Below, piece after piece: positions 57,921 through 64,000 of a stretch of DNA of 64,000 bases. Origin of the DNA: Rhodobacteraceae bacterium UBA6796 (GTDB lineage: Bacteria; Pseudomonadota; Alphaproteobacteria; Rhodobacterales; Rhodobacteraceae). The stretch is taken from NCBI GenBank assembly GCA_002452815.1, contig DKFM01000006.1, forward strand, positions 1 to 64,000. The letters run 5' to 3'. The first letter of the stretch is position 1; each line of letters begins with the position of its first letter. Made by a program: the position numbers and the translations under genes. The notes under the pieces are model-generated. The model was not told the DNA's origin. It ran no database searches and saw nothing but the letters and a program-made list of their open reading frames with translations.

Positions 57921-59054
57921 TCATCCACCTTTGACAGACCCGGCGAGCAACCCGCGCACCAGATATTTTTGCATTGCGAAGAACACCAGCAACGGCACCG
58001 CGATCGACACGAAAGCCGAGGCCGCCAGAATTTCCCAATCGCCCCCGCGCGAACCCAGAAGTTCGCGCAGCACGCCGGTCATCACCAGCTGGGCCTGCGA
58101 ATTGCCCAGAAACACCGTCGCCACCAGAAGGTCATTCCAGACCCAGAGGAACTGAAAGATCGCGAAACTCGCCAGCGCCGGAAACGACAGTGGCAGGATG
58201 ATGCGGCGGAAGATCTGGAATTCGGTGGCGCCATCGACCCGCGCGCTTTCGATGATCTCGCGCGGCAGGCCGACCATGTAGTTGCGCAGCAGATAGATCG
58301 CGAGCGGCAGGCCGAAGCCGGTATGCGCCAGCCAGATCCCCATATAGCCCTTGCCCAGCCCGATATCGTTATGCAGCTTCAGCAGCGGGATCAGCGCCAG
58401 TTGCAGCGGCACGACCAGCAGGCCCACCACGGCGGCAATCAGCAGTGCGCGGCCGGGAAATTGCATCCAGGCCAGTGCATAGGCCGCGAAGGCCGCGATC
58501 AGGATCGGAATGACCGTGGCCGGGATCGTCACGGTGAAAGTGTTCAGGAACGCGCGGCCCAACCCCTCGGCCCCGATCACGCGTGCGTAGTTGTCGGTGG
58601 TCAGGCGCGGCGGCGTGGTGGTGGTCAGAAAGATCCGCATGCCGCGGGTTTCGGTGAAGGCCTGCGGCGCGGTCAGGCGATAGTGGCCATCGGCCGCGAC
58701 GCTCAGCGCCTGCCCGTCCTTCAGCGCGACGGTTTCCCCCGGCGCAAAGGCGCCCGGTGCGCGCGCACTGGTGCCCCAGGCCAGCAGGGTTTGTCCCGGG
58801 GCCAGCACCATGCCCGAAATCACGAAAAGATCGCCCTCTGGCTGCTGATCGGCGGCGGTGCCCGCGCGCACAAAGCCCGTGGACTCGGCGGTGAAGGGCG
58901 TGCGCCACCAGCCCGAGGCGGCGATCTGGTCACGGTCGCGGAACGAGGACACCAGCAGGCCGAAGGTCGGGATCGTCCACAGCACCACCAGCATCAGCGC
59001 GGCCAGATTGACCGCCCAGACCAGCCGCGCCTTCGTGCCCGCGATCCCGCCCAT
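57921..59054 (-). CDS. aglG: Carbohydrate ABC permease
   Basis: A 377-residue CUT1 inner-membrane permease. It has a long N-terminal loop of ~150 residues between the first and second transmembrane helices. The EAA loop segment reads ESARVDGATEFQIFRRIILP. It partners with AglF. Its start overlaps the aglF stop by 1 nt (TGATG). Confidence 0.93.
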   Translation of the reverse strand: MGGIAGTKARLVWAVNLAALMLVVLWTIPTFGLLVSSFRDRDQIAASGWWRTPFTAESTGFVRAGTAADQQPEGDLFVISGMVLAPGQTLLAWGTSARAPGAFAPGETVALKDGQALSVAADGHYRLTAPQAFTETRGMRIFLTTTTPPRLTTDNYARVIGAEGLGRAFLNTFTVTIPATVIPILIAAFAAYALAWMQFPGRALLIAAVVGLLVVPLQLALIPLLKLHNDIGLGKGYMGIWLAHTGFGLPLAIYLLRNYMVGLPREIIESARVDGATEFQIFRRIILPLSFPALASFAIFQFLWVWNDLLVATVFLGNSQAQLVMTGVLRELLGSRGGDWEILAASAFVSIAVPLLVFFAMQKYLVRGLLAGSVKGG

Positions 59055-60049
59055 CAGCGCATCTCCTTGCGGGCGTTGCGGATGTTCCAGACCATGATCG
59101 GCGTCACCAGCGCCATGATGACAAGCGCGATGGCAGAGCCACGGCCATAATCGGGCGCACCACGAAACATCCAGTCATACATCAGATTGGCCAGAACCTG
59201 CGTGCCCCATTGCCCGTTGGTCATCACGAAGACGATGTCGAAGACCTTGAGCACGACGATGGTGATCGTCGTCCACACGACCGCGATCGTGCCCCAGATC
59301 TGCGGCACCTTGATGCGGAAGAACACCTGCCAGGGGTTGGCACCGTCCAGAATGGCCGCCTCGATCGTCTCCTCGGGAATGCCACGCAGGGCGGCGGACA
59401 GGATGACCATGGCAAAGCCGGTCTGAATCCAGATCAGCACCGCCATCAGGAAGAAGTTGTTCCAGAACGGCAGCGTCAGCCAGGTTTCGGGCGCCTGGCC
59501 CAGACCGGTCCAGATCGCGTTCAGCAGGCCGATCTGCGCCTGCCCCTCGGGGCGGTAGTCGTAGATGAATTTCCAGATCACCCCGGCGCCCACGAAGGAA
59601 ATCGCCATCGGCATGAAGATGAAGCTTTTCGCGACATTGCCCCACCGGATGCGGTCGGTGATCTGCGCCGCCAGCAGGCCAAACAGCGTGGCCAGCGCAG
59701 GCACCACGGCGAGCCACAGCATGTTGTTCCAGATCGCCTCGCGGAATTTCGCGTCCCGCACGAGCCAGGCGTAGTTTTCCAGCCCGACCCAGTCGTGCCC
59801 CGCCGCGTCATGCAGGCTGCGCCAGACCGAGTTGAGCACCGGATAAACCAGATAGACGGCCAGAAACCCCACCGCCGGGCCGATGAACAGCCAGGGCCGG
59901 ATCATGTTGGCACGCAGGATATTGGCGCCCGCCTGCGGCCCCCGCGCCGGAAACACCGCGTCCAGCAGCCAGTTGGAGCCCCAGAACCACGCCACACAGG
60001 CAAAGACGCCCGCGACGATGGTGCCCGTGGCAAAGGCCAGTTGCTCCAA
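59054..60049 (-). CDS. aglF: Carbohydrate ABC permease
   Basis: A 331-residue CUT1 permease with about eight hydrophobic segments. The EAA loop reads EETIEAAILDGANPWQVFF, followed by the KVPQIWGTIAVVW segment. It forms the channel with AglG. It lies 61 nt after the binding protein gene. Confidence 0.93.
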   Translation of the reverse strand: MEQLAFATGTIVAGVFACVAWFWGSNWLLDAVFPARGPQAGANILRANMIRPWLFIGPAVGFLAVYLVYPVLNSVWRSLHDAAGHDWVGLENYAWLVRDAKFREAIWNNMLWLAVVPALATLFGLLAAQITDRIRWGNVAKSFIFMPMAISFVGAGVIWKFIYDYRPEGQAQIGLLNAIWTGLGQAPETWLTLPFWNNFFLMAVLIWIQTGFAMVILSAALRGIPEETIEAAILDGANPWQVFFRIKVPQIWGTIAVVWTTITIVVLKVFDIVFVMTNGQWGTQVLANLMYDWMFRGAPDYGRGSAIALVIMALVTPIMVWNIRNARKEMR

Positions 60050-60110
60050 GGCGCGCCCTCCGAAATCAGTCCGCCCGCAAGCCTAACCTGCGGACGGAAA
60101 ATGTAAAACC

Positions 60111-61463
60111 TTACTTCAGCGTATCCCAGGTGGCCTGAATCGCCTGCGCAACGGCGGCGGCATCCTTGCCGCCCGCGTAATCGACCATGCCGGTCCAGAA
60201 CGCGCCCGCCCCGATCGCGCCGGGCATCAGGTCGGACCCGTCGAAGCGGAAGGTCGTGGCGTTCAGCAGGATATCGCCCATCTTTTTCAGCGTCGCATCG
60301 CCGTAAATATCGGGGTTCACCGCCTTGTAGGGGGTGACGAAGCCCGTCTGGGCCATCCAGACCTCATGCGCGATGGGCGATTGCAGGAAGGTGATGAAGG
60401 CGTCGGCGGCCGGGTTGTCGGTCAGCTTGGCAAACATCGTGCCCGCGCCCAGCACCGGCTGGCCCAGATCGCGGTCGGCATAGGCGGGGAAATAGAAGAA
60501 ATCGGCATCCTGCCCGATCACCGTGCCTTCGGGGAAGAAGCTGGGGATGAAACTGGCCTGACGGTGCAGGTAGCACTGCGGCGGGCTGGTAAACAGGCCT
60601 TTCGGGCTGTCGCGGAAATCGGTCGATGCCACCGCCCCCGCGCCGCCCGAAACGAAGGCGTCATTGCGCGCAAACCAGCCGAAATCCTCGATCGCGGCAA
60701 TCACCTTCGGGTCGTCGAATTTCAGATCGTTTTGCACCCAGGCGTCGTAATCGGCGGGCGTGTTGAGGCGCAGCATCATGTCCTCGACCCAATCCGTCGC
60801 AGGCCAGCCCGTCGCGCCCCCCGACCCCAGCCCGATGCACCACGGCGTGCCGCCATCGGCCACGATCTGTTCGGTCAGGGTCTTCAGATCCTCCATCGTC
60901 TGCGGCACCTCATAGCCCGCATCCTCGAAATTTTCCGGCACATACCAGACCAGCGACTTCACATCGGCCTTGTAGGGGAAGGCATATTGATGCGCCTGCC
61001 CATCCGGCCCGGTGTAATTGCCATAAGCCGCCCAGCTGTCCCCGGCCGCGTAATTTGCCTTGATCCAGCCTTCGACCCCCTCGGCCAGTGGCTTCAGATG
61101 ACCCTTTTTCGCAAGATCGGCGGCCAGACCGGGCTGCGGAAACACGGCCACATCGGGCGGGCTGCCGGCTTCGGCGTCGATCACGATCTGCTGCTCGAAA
61201 CTGTCGGAACCGGAATAGCGCACATCGACCCCGGTCGCGACCTCGAAATAGGCCAGCACGCTTTCGACCAGATCCTTGTCGGCCGACAGCCAGGGCCCAA
61301 GGACGGTCAGCTTCTGCCCCTTCAGATCCATGGATTTCAGCGCCTCATACGACGCCCAGTCGAACCGCGCATCCGCGCCCGGGGAGAATTTCAGATCCTG
61401 CGCCCCGGCCGACCCGGCGATCAGGGCCAGCGTCGCGACAGAAAGAAAAAGGGTTTTGGTCAT
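60111..61463 (-). CDS. aglE: Alpha-glucoside ABC transporter substrate-binding protein
   Basis: A 450-residue periplasmic binding protein with a signal peptide (TLFLSVATLALIAGSAGAQ). The body matches extracellular sugar-binding proteins (VLAYFEVATGVDVRYSGSDS, ADGGTPWCIGLGSGGATGWP). It captures alpha-glucosides for AglFGK. It is the first gene of the operon, and ATG 61463 has GGGAGGATTGC upstream. A palindromic operator lies 76 nt upstream. Confidence 0.94.
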   Translation of the reverse strand: MTKTLFLSVATLALIAGSAGAQDLKFSPGADARFDWASYEALKSMDLKGQKLTVLGPWLSADKDLVESVLAYFEVATGVDVRYSGSDSFEQQIVIDAEAGSPPDVAVFPQPGLAADLAKKGHLKPLAEGVEGWIKANYAAGDSWAAYGNYTGPDGQAHQYAFPYKADVKSLVWYVPENFEDAGYEVPQTMEDLKTLTEQIVADGGTPWCIGLGSGGATGWPATDWVEDMMLRLNTPADYDAWVQNDLKFDDPKVIAAIEDFGWFARNDAFVSGGAGAVASTDFRDSPKGLFTSPPQCYLHRQASFIPSFFPEGTVIGQDADFFYFPAYADRDLGQPVLGAGTMFAKLTDNPAADAFITFLQSPIAHEVWMAQTGFVTPYKAVNPDIYGDATLKKMGDILLNATTFRFDGSDLMPGAIGAGAFWTGMVDYAGGKDAAAVAQAIQATWDTLK

Positions 61464-61538
61464 GCAATCCTCCCAAGACCGGGGGCGAGCCCCATGGATC
61501 AGATCCGGCGCCATGCGGGCCCGATGCCCGACACAAGA

Positions 61539-61552
61539 TCAAAGCGCTTTGA
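61539..61552. promoter_or_regulatory. AglR operator, aglE side
   Basis: TCAAAGCGCTTTGA, a perfect 14-bp palindrome with the central CG typical of LacI-family operators. It lies 76 nt before the aglE start. Confidence 0.85.
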
Positions 61553-61707
61553 GTATCTGAAGGCTCCCGCATCGCCCGCCAAAAGTCAACCGGAGCGATT
61601 GCCGCATTTGCACAGTATTTCCATGGCTTAATTCGCACTTGCAGCATCAGATGTTGACCTCTGGACGCAATTGACGCCTGCCACTGGCAGGGCTAATCTC
61701 AAAGTCA

Positions 61708-61723
61708 TTCAAAGCGCTTTGAA
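61708..61723. promoter_or_regulatory. AglR operator, aglR side
   Basis: TTCAAAGCGCTTTGAA, a perfect 16-bp palindrome containing the same 14-bp core as the site at 61539. It lies 23 nt before the aglR ATG, so autorepression is likely. Confidence 0.85.
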
Positions 61724-61745
61724 TTGTATTTTCGGAGGCTGCGTC

Positions 61746-62807
61746 ATGACTCTCAAGGATCTTGCCACGCTTCTGGGCCTGTCACCCACCACGGTCAGCC
61801 GGGCGCTGAACGGCTATCCAGAGGTGAACGAGGCGACCCGCAAACGCGTGGCCGAGGCCGCACAGCGGTATAATTACCGGCCCAACACACAGGCCAAGCG
61901 CCTGGCGACCGGGCGGGCAATGGCGATCGGCCATGTGATCCCGATCTCGACCCAGCATGAGATCGTGAACCCGGTGTTTGCCGATTTCCTGGCCGGGGCG
62001 GGCGAAGTCTATGCCCGGGCGGGCTATGACATGGTGCTGACCATCGTGCCCGACGATGACGAGGAACGCGCCTATCGCGAAATCCGCTCGAAGCGCAATG
62101 TCGATGGCATCCTCGTGCATGCGCCCAAGGCCCATGATCCGCGCATCGCATTGCTGAACGATCTGGGGCTGCCCTTCGTGGTACATGGCCGCGCGTCGGG
62201 GGTGCGGGCGCCCTATTCCTGGGTCGATGTCAACAATACCCGCGCCTTCGAGCGCGCGACCGAGTTCCTGCTCGATCTGGGGCACCGGCGGATCGCACTG
62301 GTCAACGGCATCGACGGGATGGATTTTGCGCTGCGCCGACGGCGCGGGTTCGAACGGGCACTGGCGGGGCGCGGGCTGGCGGCAGACCCGGCGCTGATCG
62401 TCGCAGGCGAGATGACCGAGGCGCAGGGCCATGCCGCGGCGCGTGCGATGCAGGCGCTGGCCGATCCGCCCACCGCCTATCTGACCGCATCGCTGCTGTC
62501 CGCGATGGGGGTGCGGCGCGGGCTGGAGGAAGCCGGGCTGAAACTCGGGCGCGATGTCTCGGTGCTGACCCATGACGACGAGCTGGGCTATCTGAAAAAC
62601 GGAGAGCAAGAGCCGATCTTCACCGCGACGCGGTCCTCGGTGCGCGAGGCCGGGCGGCGCTGCGCGGCGATGCTGCTGCGCAAGGTGGCCTCGGGTGACC
62701 CCACGCCGCAAACCGAATTGCTGGAGGCGGTTCTGGTTGTCGGCCAGTCCACCGGCCCGTGTCGCGCGCTGCACAGACAGAATGAACATGCTGCCGAAAC
62801 GCTCTGA
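61746..62807 (+). CDS. aglR: LacI-family repressor of the alpha-glucoside locus
   Basis: A 353-residue LacI regulator. The N-terminal helix-turn-helix and hinge (TLKDLATLLGLSPTTVSRAL, RKRVAEAAQRYNYRPN) are followed by a periplasmic-binding-protein-like sensor. It is divergent from aglE, with two identical palindromes between them. The ATG at 61746 has GGAGG upstream. It probably represses aglEFGAK until an alpha-glucoside is imported. Its 3' end overlaps the GH1 gene by about 26 nt. Confidence 0.94.
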   Translation: MTLKDLATLLGLSPTTVSRALNGYPEVNEATRKRVAEAAQRYNYRPNTQAKRLATGRAMAIGHVIPISTQHEIVNPVFADFLAGAGEVYARAGYDMVLTIVPDDDEERAYREIRSKRNVDGILVHAPKAHDPRIALLNDLGLPFVVHGRASGVRAPYSWVDVNNTRAFERATEFLLDLGHRRIALVNGIDGMDFALRRRRGFERALAGRGLAADPALIVAGEMTEAQGHAAARAMQALADPPTAYLTASLLSAMGVRRGLEEAGLKLGRDVSVLTHDDELGYLKNGEQEPIFTATRSSVREAGRRCAAMLLRKVASGDPTPQTELLEAVLVVGQSTGPCRALHRQNEHAAETL

Positions 62808-64000
62808 TTTCCCGGACGATTTCGTGTTTGGCGCCGCGACCTCGGCCTATCAGATCGAGGGCCATCGCGCGGGCGGCGCCGGGCCGACCCATTGGGATAG
62901 CTTCGCCGCCACCCCCGGCAATGTGGCCCATGCCGAAGATGGCGCGCGCGCCTGCGATCACTACCACCGCTGGCCGCAGGATCTGGACCTGCTGGCGGGC
63001 GCGGGGTTCGATGTCTATCGTTTCTCGACCTCTTGGGCGCGGGTGATGCCCGAGGGGCGCGGCGCGGTGAATGCCGAGGGGCTGGATTTCTACGACCGGC
63101 TGGTCGACGGGATGCTGGAGCGCGGGCTGAAACCGGCGCTGACGCTCTATCACTGGGAATTGCCCGCGGCGCTGGCCGATCTGGGCGGCTGGCGCAACCG
63201 CGACAGTGCCGAGTGGTTTGCCGATTACACGCAGGTCGTGGCAGCCCGGCTGGGCGACAGGATCTGGTCGGCCGCACCGATCAACGAGCCGTGGTGTGTC
63301 GGCTGGATGGGGCATTTTCTGGGGCTGCATGCGCCCGGCCTGCGCGACATCCGCGCCACCGCCCGGGCGATGCACCACGTCCTGCTGGCGCATGGCCGCG
63401 CAATTCAGGCGATGCGGGCTGCCGGGATGGGCAATCTGGGGGCGGTGTGCAATTTCGAATATGCCCTGCCCGCCGATGACAGCCCCGGCGCGGCCCGCGC
63501 CGCCGCCCGCCATGACGCATATTACAACAGGTTCTTCATCTCGGCGCTGTTCCGGGGGGAGTATCCGGCCGAAGCCCTGGAAGGGCTTGCACGACACTTG
63601 CCGCAGGGCTGGCAGGACGATTTCACGACGATTCAGGCCCCGCTCGACTGGCTGGGGGTGAACTACTACACCTGCAAGCGGATCGCCCCCGCCCCCGGCC
63701 CCTGGCCTGCGCTGACGGAGCGCCCCGGCCCCTTGCCCAAAACCGCAACCGGATGGGAAATCTGTCCCGAGGGGCTGCACCATTTCCTGACCCGGATCGC
63801 GCGCGACTACACCGGCGCGCTGCCGCTCTATATCACCGAAAACGGGATGGCGGCCCCCGATGTGCTGCATGCGGGCACGGTGACGGATACGGACCGCATC
63901 GCCTATTTCCGCGCCCATCTGGCCCAATCTTTGCGCGCCATCGCCGAGGGGGTGCCCCTGCGCGGCTATATGGCATGGTCTTTGCTGGACAATTACGAAT
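62782..64000 (+). CDS. GH1 glycosidase (beta-glucosidase family), 3' end outside window
   Basis: A GH1 enzyme of which 406 codons are present; the reading frame is open to the right edge, so its end is not seen. The acid/base Glu is in PINEPWCVGW and the nucleophile Glu in YITENGMAAPD. The start FGAATSAYQIEG is the family signature. ATGs at 62782 and 62788 are both possible. It has no signal peptide and would hydrolyse imported beta-glucosides or related sugars. It overlaps aglR, so it is likely transcribed with it. Confidence 0.92.
   Translation, partial: MNMLPKRSDFPDDFVFGAATSAYQIEGHRAGGAGPTHWDSFAATPGNVAHAEDGARACDHYHRWPQDLDLLAGAGFDVYRFSTSWARVMPEGRGAVNAEGLDFYDRLVDGMLERGLKPALTLYHWELPAALADLGGWRNRDSAEWFADYTQVVAARLGDRIWSAAPINEPWCVGWMGHFLGLHAPGLRDIRATARAMHHVLLAHGRAIQAMRAAGMGNLGAVCNFEYALPADDSPGAARAAARHDAYYNRFFISALFRGEYPAEALEGLARHLPQGWQDDFTTIQAPLDWLGVNYYTCKRIAPAPGPWPALTERPGPLPKTATGWEICPEGLHHFLTRIARDYTGALPLYITENGMAAPDVLHAGTVTDTDRIAYFRAHLAQSLRAIAEGVPLRGYMAWSLLDNYE

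Overview
The window is high-GC DNA with tightly packed genes, many 4-nt ATGA overlaps and frequent GTG starts. It reads as a chromosomal segment of an alphaproteobacterium of the Rhodobacter/Paracoccus/Roseobacter type (Rhodobacteraceae). The grounds are a methylamine N-methylglutamate pathway, an FNR-type box in front of a di-haem peroxidase, an aglEFGAK sugar locus with a LacI regulator, and short palindromic intergenic repeats. This placement is inferred from gene content and style. No rRNA, tRNA, CRISPR array, transposase or prophage was found.

Region 1 (1-10276, minus strand) is one long catabolic unit. It runs from an XRE-cupin regulator through mgsA-mgsB-mgsC (N-methylglutamate synthase), gmaS (gamma-glutamylmethylamide synthetase), mgdA-mgdB-mgdC-mgdD (N-methylglutamate dehydrogenase, built like heterotetrameric sarcosine oxidase), to the first 16 codons of folD at the left edge. 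Together these genes would convert methylamine to glutamate-bound methyl, then to methylene-tetrahydrofolate and ammonium.

Region 2 (10.6-24.3 kb) holds a SYLF lipoprotein, a lytic transglycosylase, ssb and a membrane-anchored glutamate-synthase-like protein. It also has a cobalamin uptake operon btuB-btuF-btuC-btuD behind a clear B12 riboswitch, a DUF475 membrane protein, a DUF1499 protein with agmatinase, and a di-haem cytochrome c peroxidase behind a perfect FnrL box. A TehA/SLAC1 transporter follows.

Region 3 (24.5-39.3 kb) is mostly housekeeping. It has an NsrR-like Rrf2 regulator, a structured leader in front of a 37-residue micro-ORF, a TfoX C-terminal-domain protein, ndk, an ABC-F ATPase, an iron-binding protein, a nucleoside hydrolase, SelO, an EEP-family enzyme, an EamA transporter, enolase, anmK and tyrS.

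Region 4 (39.4-53.4 kb) holds a two-gene redox module (octahaem cytochrome c of the tetrathionate-reductase family plus a cytochrome b), tex and lipA. It continues with a peroxiredoxin convergent with an OxyR-type regulator, aroK-aroB divergent from a small membrane peptide/unknown periplasmic protein/xerD operon, and a CorC-like protein.

Region 5 (53.5-64 kb) has a non-pyrrolysine MttB-family methyltransferase. It ends with the alpha-glucoside locus aglE-F-G-A-K, divergent from aglR and a GH1 glycosidase that runs off the right edge. Two identical palindromic operators lie between the divergent arms.

The most notable signals are the complete N-methylglutamate cluster with a delta-type subunit lacking the usual cysteines, the switch-like leader before the micro-ORF at 25.1 kb, the dispersed palindromic repeat family, the octahaem/cytochrome b module, and the paired FNR/Rrf2-like sites at 24.4 kb.
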